A DNA stretch of 40,760 nt, taken from Cloacimonetes bacterium UBA3900 (GTDB lineage: Bacteria; Cloacimonadota; Cloacimonadia; Cloacimonadales; Cloacimonadaceae). Positions 15,237 through 23,868 of the stretch are shown here, piece after piece; positions within the stretch are counted from its first letter, which is position 1; each line of letters starts with the position of its first letter. Where the stretch lies: positions 22,428 through 63,187 of the forward strand of contig DGFM01000017.1 of the NCBI GenBank assembly GCA_002391675.1. Direction: 5' to 3'. The notes below the pieces were generated by a model. It had not been told where the DNA came from. It did not search any database and was given only the letters and a program-made list of their open reading frames with translations. The translations under genes were made by a program, and so were the position numbers.

Positions 15237-16019
15237 ATGGAAAACTATATTACGATCGCTAAATTTGAAAACATCTTTGAAGCGGATTTGGCCCGCAGTC
15301 TCTTGATAGACAACGGCTTTGACGTGAATCTCTTGAACGAGAGAGTGGTTTCTTTGGCGCCGGGAATTGCCAGCAGCAGACTGTGCCTTGAACTTCAGGT
15401 ACCGGAGAGCCAGGAAGAGGCTGCCAAAGCCATCCTTTTTGACTCCGCAAACAGCTCTGATACCGAAACTTTGCTCAAAAACGAGGGTGCAATTCTGGAG
15501 GGACACTTCAAACTCACCTCGGGACGCCACAGCAATCTCTATATTGAAAAGATACGTCTCTTGCAAAACCCCTTACTGGCAAAGACCTTATGCTCAAGAC
15601 TTGCCGACCTGATCACAGACCTCGATATTGACTGTGTGGTTGGCCCCGCATATGGAGGCATAGCTTTGGCTTTTGAAGTGGCCTCTCTTTTGGATAAGAG
15701 CTTTGTCTTCAGCCAGAGGAAAGATGGCCAGATGACGATCCGCAGTGGCTTTGACCTCTCCGGTATCAAGAAAGCAGTGGTGATCGAGGATATCGTGACC
15801 ACCGGCGGCAGTGTGAAAGAAGTGATCCAATGCCTGAAAGATAGAGGTATAGAGGTAGGTATGGTGGGGGCTTTGGTGGATCGCAGTGGTGGCATCGTGG
15901 ATTTTGGTGTGCCTTTTGTGAGCTTGCTCCAGCTGGATATCCCCACCTTCGATCCTGAAGATTGCCCCCTGTGCAAATCAGGCGTCCCCATCACCAAACC
16001 CGGCAGTAGCGATAAATAA
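15237..16019 (+). CDS. pyrE: Orotate phosphoribosyltransferase with N-terminal DUF2007 domain
   Basis: Residues about 78-255 form a PyrE: ETLLKNEGAILEGHFKLTSG, RHSNLYIEK, GPAYGGIALAFEVA and the PRPP-binding VVIEDIVTTGGSV, ending with DCPLCKSGVPITKPGS as in several bacterial PyrE proteins. It makes OMP from orotate and PRPP. Residues about 1-72 (ITIAKFENIFEADLARSLLIDNGF...LQVPESQEEAAKAIL) look like a DUF2007 domain, a small ferredoxin-like fold normally encoded alone. The frame is continuous through the join (260 residues). GAGG precedes the ATG, so translation from the DUF2007 start is likely. The role of the extra domain is unknown; regulation is a guess. Confidence 0.9.
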   Translation: MENYITIAKFENIFEADLARSLLIDNGFDVNLLNERVVSLAPGIASSRLCLELQVPESQEEAAKAILFDSANSSDTETLLKNEGAILEGHFKLTSGRHSNLYIEKIRLLQNPLLAKTLCSRLADLITDLDIDCVVGPAYGGIALAFEVASLLDKSFVFSQRKDGQMTIRSGFDLSGIKKAVVIEDIVTTGGSVKEVIQCLKDRGIEVGMVGALVDRSGGIVDFGVPFVSLLQLDIPTFDPEDCPLCKSGVPITKPGSSDK

Positions 16020-16024
16020 GAACA

Positions 16025-17416
16025 GTGAATATAGCTGCCTTTGAAGAGAATGACGCAAAGCTGCTATTGGAGCTGCTGCGCTTTTTTGCACCGCCCCAAA
16101 ACCTCGAGCTGAGCCTGAGCTTGCCCTCGGGGTTTGACAGCCACATACCTGCGGGCTGGGAGATAAAAGAATACGAGGCTTCAGATCAGCTGAGGGTGGT
16201 TGCTGATCAAATTGAAGAACAGCTTGAGGCGCTGCATCAATTCTACTTCTGCTCTGCTTTCAGATGTCTCAAGATCAAAGGTGAACTGCCCGAGCTGAAC
16301 CCGGCTTTATTTGGAGATTTGGAGCCTTGTTGCCTGGCTTCAGAAGCAGATGATTTCCCGCAGATCAAAAGACACTATCCGGAGCTGAAAGACTGGCTGG
16401 CTGATATGCCCAAGGATACACTGCTGGTCACTTCCCGGGCTCATATCCCGGAGGCTCTTTTGATCAACGAGCCGGATGATCTGTGGCTGCTTGCTTTCGA
16501 CGCGGACAATCTGATCCTCGACCTCAGGCTGAACGCCACTACTCAGGCCCACTTCCGCGCATACAACCAATTGTCAGCCTGGTGTTTGTGCCTTGAGTAT
16601 TATGAGGAAATAGACAGGCTTGCGCTGAGCCGCTGCTATCAAAACAGTTCCTGCTCTTATGGCTTCTTTGCCGAGTTTTATGACCGCTATATGGCGCACG
16701 TGGATTATGGCCAGTGGATAGACATGATCCTCACCTGGGCCAAGCGCTTTATGAGTTCCACGCCCAAGATCGTGCTGGAGATGGCTTGCGGCACTGCCAA
16801 TATCTCTGAGCAGCTGGTCTTTAAGGGTATGGAAGTGGATGGCTTTGACAACTCTCCCTTCATGCTGTACGAGGCCAATAAAAAGAGCTTTAAGCCCAAT
16901 CTGTATCTGGATTCCATGACTGATGAGCCCAGAAAAGAAAACCACTATGAGCTCATCCTTTGCCTCTTTGACAGCATCAATTACCTGCTCAAGAAAGAAG
17001 AGGTGCAGAAAACCATACACAACGCGTGGCTGGCGCTGCAACCGGGTGGGCTGTTCGTATTCGACATCTCAACTATCTATAACAGCAGAAACAACTTTTA
17101 TGATGAAATCAACAACCATCAATTTGCAGAAGGCAGCATCGTTCAACACGCTTACTTTGATGAGGTTCGCCTCAGGCAGAGGTCCTATTTGAGCCTCTAC
17201 CGCCGCAGGGGTACAGCGTATGTCCTCAGTCAGGAAGAGCATTGCCAGAGGGTGTATTATCACCGCGAGATCATGTCCATACTCAAAGACTGTCCGCTCG
17301 AGCTCAAAGGTATTTTCTCCACAGAGGTGCGCGGCAACATGATCAATAGAAAGCAGCAAGACCTGGATTCCCGCTATCCACGCCTCTTTTATATGCTGCA
17401 GAAGAGCCACTCATGA
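16025..17416 (+). CDS. Class I SAM-dependent methyltransferase with unassigned N-terminal domain
   Basis: The 463-residue protein starts at a GTG five bases after pyrE. Residues about 220-460 are a Rossmann methyltransferase: YGFFAEFYDRYMAHVDYGQWIDMI, motif I VLEMACGTANIS, GFDNSPFMLYEA, ILCLFDSINYLL and LQPGGLFVFDIS. It resembles the family found near YqeM in Bacillus. Residues about 1-215 match no family I can name; the region is acidic and Cys-containing. The substrate is unknown. Its stop overlaps the rnhB start by 4 bases (ATGA), so the two are coupled. Confidence 0.8.
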   Translation: MNIAAFEENDAKLLLELLRFFAPPQNLELSLSLPSGFDSHIPAGWEIKEYEASDQLRVVADQIEEQLEALHQFYFCSAFRCLKIKGELPELNPALFGDLEPCCLASEADDFPQIKRHYPELKDWLADMPKDTLLVTSRAHIPEALLINEPDDLWLLAFDADNLILDLRLNATTQAHFRAYNQLSAWCLCLEYYEEIDRLALSRCYQNSSCSYGFFAEFYDRYMAHVDYGQWIDMILTWAKRFMSSTPKIVLEMACGTANISEQLVFKGMEVDGFDNSPFMLYEANKKSFKPNLYLDSMTDEPRKENHYELILCLFDSINYLLKKEEVQKTIHNAWLALQPGGLFVFDISTIYNSRNNFYDEINNHQFAEGSIVQHAYFDEVRLRQRSYLSLYRRRGTAYVLSQEEHCQRVYYHREIMSILKDCPLELKGIFSTEVRGNMINRKQQDLDSRYPRLFYMLQKSHS

Positions 17417-18036
17417 ATCCCTTATACACAGCTGACCTGAGGCTGCTGAGCGAACATTCCACCCTCATTGGTGTGGATGAAGCAGGCAGAGGCTGTCTGG
17501 CTGGGCCGCTGGTCTGTGCGGCTGTTGTGCTGGATTACGAGCTGATATTTGATAAGCTCAAGGATAGCAAACAGCTCTCCCCTACCGTGCGAGAAGAGCT
17601 CTACCGACTGATTATTGACTCATGCGCCACTTACAGCATTCAGGTGATGCCGGTGGAATATATAGATCAGCACAACATCCTGAACGCTACCATGGAGGGG
17701 ATGAGGCGCGCCATTTTGGCTTTGGGCATCACGCAGGGACTATGCTTGGTAGATGGAAACAGGCTGCCTCCGCTTACTGCATCTGAAGCCAAAGACTTAC
17801 AGCTCAGGAGCGTGGTACACGGGGATGATTTGCACGCCTCAATCGCTGCGGCATCCATCCTGGCCAAAGTGTATAGGGATCAGCTCATGCTGGAGCTGGA
17901 TAAAGAGTATCCGCACTACGGTTTTGCCACTCATAAAGCCTATGGAACCAAGGCACATCTGGAAGCTATCGATAAGTATGGCCCCTGTCCTGTCCACAGG
18001 AAAAGCTTCGCTCCCATGAAGTATCTGCAGTCCTGA
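17413..18036 (+). CDS. rnhB: Ribonuclease HII
   Basis: Cleaves RNA in RNA/DNA hybrids and excises single ribonucleotides from DNA. In 207 residues the signature GVDEAGRGCLAGPLVCAAVVLD is at 22-43, with the DEAG catalytic acids. LKDSKQLSP, LVDGN (third acid) and KVYRD follow, then HYGFATHKAYGTKAHLEAIDKYGPCPVHRKSF at the end. The start overlaps the methyltransferase stop. Confidence 0.96.
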   Translation: MNPLYTADLRLLSEHSTLIGVDEAGRGCLAGPLVCAAVVLDYELIFDKLKDSKQLSPTVREELYRLIIDSCATYSIQVMPVEYIDQHNILNATMEGMRRAILALGITQGLCLVDGNRLPPLTASEAKDLQLRSVVHGDDLHASIAAASILAKVYRDQLMLELDKEYPHYGFATHKAYGTKAHLEAIDKYGPCPVHRKSFAPMKYLQS

Positions 18037-18107
18037 TAAACAAAGCTATTGACGTAATACCCGCATTCTGCAAAACTGCCCTCCAATACAATTTTAGGAG
18101 TGATCCC

Positions 18108-18905
18108 ATGCGATACAGAGTCTCAGTATTACAGTATGAGCCGAAGTTTCTCAAACAGGATGAGAATCTTGAGACTGTTCAAAAGATGTTAGCCGGCCTG
18201 CAAACAGATTTGGTGGTGCTGCCCGAACTGGCGCTATCAGGATATGTGTTTGTGGAGATGGATGAGGTGATGCAGATCGCCGAAAGTGTGCCCGATGGCA
18301 AGTGCTTCAACACCTTGCGGCAGATTGCTATAGACAACGATTTTAGCATCGTTTACGGCTTTGCCGAAAGAGCCGGGGACTTGGTCTACAATTCCAGCGC
18401 ACTCTTGAATCCTGATGGCAGCTATCACGTGTATCGCAAGACGCATCTATATTACAGGGAAAAGCTCTTCTTTGAGCCCGGAGACACGGGCTTCGCTGTC
18501 CATCCTGCCAAAGGAGACGTAAAGATAGGCATGATGATCTGCTTTGATTGGCAGTTCCCAGAATCCGCCCGAACCCTGGCTATGCGCGGTGCTCAGATCA
18601 TCTGTCATCCCTCCAACCTGGTGTTGCCCTGGTGCCAGCAAGCGATGATCACACGCAGTTTGGAAAATAGGGTTTTCACCATCACCTCAAACCGCATTGG
18701 AACTGAGATCAATAAAGATCAACAGCAGACCTTCACCGGCGCTGCCCAGATTTTAGGTACCAAGGGTGAGATTCTGGCACGTATGGAAACCACCGGGGTG
18801 GGCGTGGAAACCCGCGAGATTGACCCCAGCTTGGCTTTGGATAAATCTGTATCCAGCATGAACGGCGTGTTTGCCGATAGGCGTCCAGACTTTTATCAAA
18901 GATGA
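18108..18905 (+). CDS. Carbon-nitrogen hydrolase (nitrilase superfamily amidohydrolase)
   Basis: A 265-residue enzyme of the nitrilase fold that probably hydrolyses an amide. The catalytic Glu-Lys-Cys triad is visible: Glu in VVLPELALSGY, Lys in YRKTHLYYREK, and Cys in GMMICFDWQFPESARTLA. The FEPGDTGFAV segment fits the omega-amidase/N-carbamoyl-amidase-like branches. Substrate not determined. An AGGAG stands 7 bases before the ATG. It overlaps the ligA start by 4 bases. Confidence 0.9.
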   Translation: MRYRVSVLQYEPKFLKQDENLETVQKMLAGLQTDLVVLPELALSGYVFVEMDEVMQIAESVPDGKCFNTLRQIAIDNDFSIVYGFAERAGDLVYNSSALLNPDGSYHVYRKTHLYYREKLFFEPGDTGFAVHPAKGDVKIGMMICFDWQFPESARTLAMRGAQIICHPSNLVLPWCQQAMITRSLENRVFTITSNRIGTEINKDQQQTFTGAAQILGTKGEILARMETTGVGVETREIDPSLALDKSVSSMNGVFADRRPDFYQR

Positions 18906-20881
18906 AAAAGACTGATATTGAAGCGAGAATCAAAGAGCTGAAGGCGCAGATAGCGCGTCACGACAAGCTTTACCACCAGCTGGCTATCCCGGAGATTTCA
19001 GACTACGAATACGATATGCTGCTGCGTGAGCTGCAGAGCCTGCAACAGGAGCTGGGACTGGAAGATGAGCAAACCGTGGGAGTTGACCTCTCCGCCGACA
19101 GCAAGACAATAGACCACAAACAACGCATGTATAGCCTGGATAATGCCTACTCCATCCAGGAACTGCAGAGCTTCTATACCAAGATCACGGGCGAGCTGGG
19201 CGCCAAACCACTGTGGAGCGTAGAGCTGAAGATAGATGGATTTGGCATCAACCTCTACTATGAAAATGGGGATTTGCAATACGCACTATCCAGAGGCGAT
19301 GGCGTGGCAGGCGAAGTGATCAGCGCCAACATCTCTGCCGTGCAGGGTGTGCCCCAAAAGATACCATTTATGGGACAAATCGAGATCCGCGGCGAAGTGT
19401 ATATCTCTATAGATGACTTTATCAAACTCAATGACGAGAGAGCTGAGAATGAAGAAAAGACCTTCGCCAATCCACGCAATGCTGCGGCAGGCTCCATCAA
19501 GCTCAAGGACTTGGAAGAGGTGAAGAAGCGCCACCTCAAGGCAGTGCTCTATGCGGTGGGCTTTGCCGATCCCGTGCCGGTAGACAGCCAAACTGAACTG
19601 CTATACTGGCTTAGAGAGCAGGGCTTTAGCGTGACGGAACATCATGTTAAGGCGATCACTTTCGCCGAGATTGAAGCTTTTTGCCGCCGGTGGGAAGAGC
19701 AGCGCTATACCCTTCCTTTCGAGATAGATGGAACGGTGGCCAAGATTGATGATTTTGCGCTGCAGAAGCGCTTTGGCTACACCTCCAAGAGTCCAAAGTG
19801 GGCCATCGCTTACAAGTTTAAACCGGAAGAAAAGGAAACCGTGCTCAACGAGGTGCAATTTCAGGTGGGGCGTACCGGCGCTGTAACACCCGTAGCCATC
19901 TTGGAGCCCGTTTATATCTCCGGAAGCACCGTAACCCGGGCCACTCTGCACAATGAGGATGAGATCAAGCGCCTCGACCTGCATCTTTCGGATACCGTGC
20001 GCATCGTGAAATCCGGCGAAATCATCCCCAAGATCATAGCTGTTGATGCCGCTAAAAGAGCTGCAGATGCACTCGAAGTCAGCTTCCCCACCTCATGTCC
20101 GGTATGTGGCAACACCTTGCACAAAGATGAAGATGGCGCCATTCACTACTGCCCCAATGCCATGTGCCCGGCTCAGGTACACAGGAAGATAGAGCATTTT
20201 GCCTCCAAGGATGCCATGGATATCGTGGGCTTGGGCGAAGCGATGGTAAAGACTCTTTTGGACGTGGGGCTGATCTCTGAAATAGCGGACATTTACCGTT
20301 TGGACTATGCCAAGGTTGCCACAATAGAAGGTTACGGCCCCAAGAGTGCTGAAAACCTTAAGAATGCCATCGAAGCCTCCAAGACGCGCAACCTGGATAG
20401 AGTGATCTTTGCGCTGGGAATCCGCCACGTGGGCAAAGTGACAGCTTCCACGCTGGCAAACCACTTTGGCTCCATGGAAGCCCTCTGCCGGGCAGATGCT
20501 GAATCTTTGATGAATATACCGGATGTGGGGCCGCGTGTGAGCGATTCCATCCTCACCTTTTTCTCGCAAGAGCCAAACCTCAAGTTGATCAAGGAATTGG
20601 AGGGATATGGGCTCACCATGCAAATCCAAGTCTCAGACAAGCCTCAGCCTCTGGCAGGACTCAACTTCCTCATCACCGGCACCTTGGACAATTATAGCCG
20701 CAAAGAAATGGAAAGCATGATCAAAGAACGCGGCGGCAACATACTTAGCAGCGTGGGCAAGCAGCTCAACTACCTGATTGTGGGCGAAAGGCCCGGTTCC
20801 AAGCTCGTCAAAGCACAAAAGCTGGAACACGTAAAGATCATCAACGAACAAGAAGCCCTGCGCTTGATGGGAATGGACTAA
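18902..20881 (+). CDS. ligA: NAD-dependent DNA ligase
   Basis: Seals nicks in DNA during replication and repair using NAD+. The 659 residues hold, in order: the NAD-binding Ia domain with LYHQLAIPEISDYEYDMLLREL; the adenylation domain with the nucleotidyl lysine in ELKIDGFGI (usual KxDG); the OB domain (QVGRTGAVTPVAILEPV); the zinc finger CPVCGN...CPNAMCPAQ; helix-hairpin-helix repeats; and a C-terminal BRCT domain (about 590-659, LAGLNFLITGTLDNYSRKEM). Start overlaps the nitrilase stop (ATGA). Confidence 0.97.
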   Translation: MKKTDIEARIKELKAQIARHDKLYHQLAIPEISDYEYDMLLRELQSLQQELGLEDEQTVGVDLSADSKTIDHKQRMYSLDNAYSIQELQSFYTKITGELGAKPLWSVELKIDGFGINLYYENGDLQYALSRGDGVAGEVISANISAVQGVPQKIPFMGQIEIRGEVYISIDDFIKLNDERAENEEKTFANPRNAAAGSIKLKDLEEVKKRHLKAVLYAVGFADPVPVDSQTELLYWLREQGFSVTEHHVKAITFAEIEAFCRRWEEQRYTLPFEIDGTVAKIDDFALQKRFGYTSKSPKWAIAYKFKPEEKETVLNEVQFQVGRTGAVTPVAILEPVYISGSTVTRATLHNEDEIKRLDLHLSDTVRIVKSGEIIPKIIAVDAAKRAADALEVSFPTSCPVCGNTLHKDEDGAIHYCPNAMCPAQVHRKIEHFASKDAMDIVGLGEAMVKTLLDVGLISEIADIYRLDYAKVATIEGYGPKSAENLKNAIEASKTRNLDRVIFALGIRHVGKVTASTLANHFGSMEALCRADAESLMNIPDVGPRVSDSILTFFSQEPNLKLIKELEGYGLTMQIQVSDKPQPLAGLNFLITGTLDNYSRKEMESMIKERGGNILSSVGKQLNYLIVGERPGSKLVKAQKLEHVKIINEQEALRLMGMD

Positions 20882-22210
20882 GTGAAAATCCTCGAACGCT
20901 ACATACTCAAGGAGCACGTCTCGCCCTTCTTCATCTCACTACTGGTAGTGACGATGGTGCTTTTGATAGACAGGGTGATAGACTTGCTGGATTTGATCAT
21001 AGAAAAGAAATTGCCCGCCTCGATTGTAGTCGAGCTCTTTGGCCTCTCACTCCCCTATATGCTGGCTCTTTCCATCCCCATGGCTGTTTTAGTGGCTACG
21101 ATTCTGGCTTTTGGACGCATGACGGTGGACAGGGAAACCATAGCCATGAAATCCAGCGGTATCAACGTTTATTCCATGGTCAGGCCCTTGGTGGCAGTCG
21201 CTATATTGCTTACCGGCCTGATGGTTTATTTCAATCACTGGTTTTTGCCGCAGACAAACCACAAGCTCAAAAACCTGATGGTAAAGATCGCCTATTATAA
21301 ACCCATGACCATCATCAAACCGGGTGAATTTACTCATGTGACGGATTACACGGTGTATGTGAAGGAAAACGAAAACGACGAGCTGAGAGACCTGTTGATC
21401 TATGACCGCAGCATGAGCACTTTCCCCAGGCTTATCCGCGCCGAAACCGGTAGCGTAAAGCAGATGGACGGCGGCAACACCCTACAGCTCACCCTCTTCA
21501 ATGGAGAGATGCACGAACGCAGCGAAAGAGACCCCAGCAAATACTCTCTGCGCCGCTTTGATACCTACCTGGTGAATATCAGAGACCTTGGTTACGAGAT
21601 GGATATGGGCGAAAGCAGCTATAGATCGGATAGGGAGATGACCTACAACCAGCTGGTGGATGAGCTGAAAGAGAAGAAGCAGGAGCTGGATACTGTCGAG
21701 AAAGAATATGTATCCCTCACTGAACGTTTTGAGCGCATTGGCGGCCCCAGCGGTGACCCCAAAAAGGACTTGGAATACAGAAGAATAGGCATGATGAGCA
21801 AGATGGCGCAAGACAGACTTTCCGAGATCAAACACGACTACAACGCTCTGCAGGTGGAGTATCACAAAAAGTTCTCACTCTCTTTTGCCATCATCATCTT
21901 TGTCTTGATCGGGATTCCCTTGGGCTTGATGACCCGTTCCAGCGGTATAGGCATGGCGTTTTCGGTCTCGTCCATCATCTTCCTCATCTATTATATAGCC
22001 CTCAACGCAGGCGAAAACCTGGCAGACAAGGGCTATATGAACCCATTTTTATCCATGTGGCTATCCAACATAGTGTTTCTACTGCTGGCACTGGCCCTCA
22101 TCTGGGCTTCCATCAAGGAAAAACAACTGATCAACCTGAACCTGCTGGCCTGGAAAATCAAGAACTTCAGACGCAGGAAAGGCAAAGCGCCCGATGAGCT
22201 GCTGCATTGA
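20882..22210 (+). CDS. lptF: LptF/LptG family LPS export permease (first of pair)
   Basis: Inner-membrane part of the LptB2FG transporter that extracts lipopolysaccharide towards the outer membrane. The GTG start directly follows the ligA TAA. The 442 residues have three N-terminal membrane helices, a periplasmic beta-jellyroll domain (about 140-240, FTHVTDYTVYVKENEND...), a charged predicted coiled coil (about 245-320) and three C-terminal helices (FSLSFAIIIFVLIGIPLGLM, SVSSIIFLIYYIALNAG). The F versus G label is by gene order only. Confidence 0.9.
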   Translation: MKILERYILKEHVSPFFISLLVVTMVLLIDRVIDLLDLIIEKKLPASIVVELFGLSLPYMLALSIPMAVLVATILAFGRMTVDRETIAMKSSGINVYSMVRPLVAVAILLTGLMVYFNHWFLPQTNHKLKNLMVKIAYYKPMTIIKPGEFTHVTDYTVYVKENENDELRDLLIYDRSMSTFPRLIRAETGSVKQMDGGNTLQLTLFNGEMHERSERDPSKYSLRRFDTYLVNIRDLGYEMDMGESSYRSDREMTYNQLVDELKEKKQELDTVEKEYVSLTERFERIGGPSGDPKKDLEYRRIGMMSKMAQDRLSEIKHDYNALQVEYHKKFSLSFAIIIFVLIGIPLGLMTRSSGIGMAFSVSSIIFLIYYIALNAGENLADKGYMNPFLSMWLSNIVFLLLALALIWASIKEKQLINLNLLAWKIKNFRRRKGKAPDELLH

Positions 22211-22224
22211 TAGAGGGAAGCAAC

Positions 22225-23316
22225 ATGATCCGCAAACTTGACCGCTATATTATCCGAGAATTCCTGCGCACCTATCTGATTATCTTCCTCAGCTTTGCCG
22301 CAGTGTTTATCGTTATCGATGTGATAGACAACCTGCCCAGGCTGATGCGCGCCGGCGCAAATACACAACAGGCCATTATCTACTACCTTTTGCGCCTGCC
22401 TTATCTGCTGGTGCTCACCTCACCCGTCACTGTGCTGCTTACCGGCCTTTTCATGATGAACTCACTTTCCAAGCACAACGAGAGTGTGGCAATCCGGGCG
22501 GCAGGCGTGAGCATCAAGAGAGCGATGCTTCCTCTCTTTGTCATCGGTTTGCTCATCAGCATAGGCGTGGCAATCATGGGTGAATATCTGCTTCCCTGGG
22601 CAGAATCTACGCGTTCATATGTGTACAACGTGCAAATTAAGGGCGAGCAGCCTGATGATCAGATGCTCAAAGCAGCAGTGCACTATCAGGGTGAGGAAAA
22701 CGACTTTTACTATTTTGGCTTCTTTGATGGCTACCAAAATACACTCAGGGTGATAGATCAGGTCAAGCTTGACGAGGATAGCGACGAAGTGGTGCACCAT
22801 CTCACCGCAACAGCTGCCTCCTGGGACGAGGATAACTGGATCCTGCAGGATTGCGTGGTGAGGGAATTCAAGGATGGAAAACAGGTGAACTGGCAGCATT
22901 ATCCCAGAACGGATAAGCCATTCCTGGATGTTGAGCCTCAAGACTTTATCCGCATCACAAAGAAGACCCTGAGTCTCAACTTTATGGAGCTGAAAGAGTA
23001 TATCGCCAGATTGGAGAAGATGGGCGAAGAGACAAATCGGGAGGTGGTTGACCTACACATGAAGATCGCCTTCCCGCTCACCAACCTGATCGTTATCTTT
23101 TTCTTCATCCCCGTGGCCACCAGCAACATACGCTCCAAGGGGCGTGGCTTGATCTTCCTGCTGGGCCTGGTGGTGTGTTTTACCTATCTCATCGTGGTGA
23201 GAGTGAGCCAAAGCCTGGGCTACAGCGGCGTTCTGCACCCCGTCTTGGCAGCCTGGCTGCCCAATATCTTTTTCACCATCCTGGGATTTGGCTTCTTAAA
23301 GAAAGCGGAAATATAA
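22225..23316 (+). CDS. lptG: LptF/LptG family LPS export permease (second of pair)
   Basis: Partner permease of the preceding gene in the LPS transport complex. I use the ATG at 22225, which has GAGGGA just upstream, in place of an in-frame TTG at 22207 that overlaps the previous stop; this gives 363 residues starting MIRKLDRYIIREFLRTYLII. Three N-terminal helices, a periplasmic domain (about 130-255) and three C-terminal helices (LTNLIVIFFFIPVA, GLIFLLGLVVCFTYLIVV) follow. The operon ends here, before repeat copy C. Confidence 0.9.
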   Translation: MIRKLDRYIIREFLRTYLIIFLSFAAVFIVIDVIDNLPRLMRAGANTQQAIIYYLLRLPYLLVLTSPVTVLLTGLFMMNSLSKHNESVAIRAAGVSIKRAMLPLFVIGLLISIGVAIMGEYLLPWAESTRSYVYNVQIKGEQPDDQMLKAAVHYQGEENDFYYFGFFDGYQNTLRVIDQVKLDEDSDEVVHHLTATAASWDEDNWILQDCVVREFKDGKQVNWQHYPRTDKPFLDVEPQDFIRITKKTLSLNFMELKEYIARLEKMGEETNREVVDLHMKIAFPLTNLIVIFFFIPVATSNIRSKGRGLIFLLGLVVCFTYLIVVRVSQSLGYSGVLHPVLAAWLPNIFFTILGFGFLKKAEI

Positions 23317-23387
23317 AGAAAGGCTCATGTTCTATTAGGATGGGTAGGTGTGACGGGACAAGATCGCAGCTACCGGTTGAGGATGGA

Positions 23388-23763
23388 AAAACCCTCTCCT
23401 TAAGGGCCTAAAATTGTTTTCAAAAAACCAACACTTGCATCAACATTTGACTTTTGCCCTGGCTTGCCCCACCCTCGGATCTCCTCGGCGCTCGAATGCG
23501 TAACCCTTGGGTTTTCTTTGGGTTACTTGTGGATCCGAAAGGAGACCCACAGGAGCCCCTAAGGGAGGCCGCATGAAATCGACGTTTTAGAAGGCGGAAT
23601 TGCTTTCGCAAAACCGGCTCTCGAGTCAAATATTTCAAAACCCCCTGCTGTTTCAGATGCCGGAGTGAGCCAGGGTTCGCCTACTAAAATAGTAGGAATT
23701 CTTTGGGTATTTGTTTGCTATTTATACGCCCCTGAAATCTGGAGAAAATTCTGCCCTGCTCCT
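23388..23763 (+). repeat. Dispersed intergenic element, copy C (full length)
   Basis: Starts near CCCTCTCCTTAAGGGCC and ends near CTGGAGAAAATTCTGCCC. It carries ATGCGTAAC at 23496, three TTGGGTT-like units about 10 bases apart (23508-23534), a block at 23538-23591 that matches copy B at 53 of 54 bases, and the hairpin CCTACTAAAATAGTAGG near 23681-23697. The frame from 23496 encodes 26 residues and ends at TGA (23574-23576). It lies between the convergent ends of lptG and the DUF445-like gene. Confidence 0.88.
23496..23576 (+). pseudogene. Short ORF (26 codons) in element copy C, equivalent to the start of the copy B ORF
   Basis: The frame reads MRN-P-WVFFGLLVDPKG then DPQEPLREAA and stops at TGA, where copy B has TCA (Ser). 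Downstream of the TGA the frame still aligns codon for codon with copies A and B for some 35-40 codons. This suggests either a stop-disrupted longer gene or a genuine 26-residue peptide with a conserved 3' region. Not a family I know; no clear ribosome binding site. Confidence 0.25.
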
Positions 23764-23809
23764 CTTATAGAAATTTTCACCCACACACTCAAATTGAACT
23801 TGAGCCTGT

Positions 23810-23843
23810 AAAAAGCTGGGCAGCAATCTACGAGCCACCCAGC
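23810..23843 (-). terminator. Intrinsic terminator of the ogt-to-DUF445 unit
   Basis: On the minus strand GCTGGGTGGC (23843-23834) pairs with GCTGCCCAGC (23824-23815) in a 10-bp stem with two G-U pairs and a 9-base loop, then TTTTT. It lies 25 bases after the stop of the last gene of the unit. Confidence 0.88.
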
Positions 23844-23868
23844 AAGATAAGGTTATGTATAGGTTTGA

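Noticed and set aside
18060..18100. CTGCAAAACTGCCCTCC, resembling part of repeat copy B, upstream of the nitrilase gene
   Set aside because: The match covers only about 17 bases and none of the other element landmarks are nearby; probably chance.
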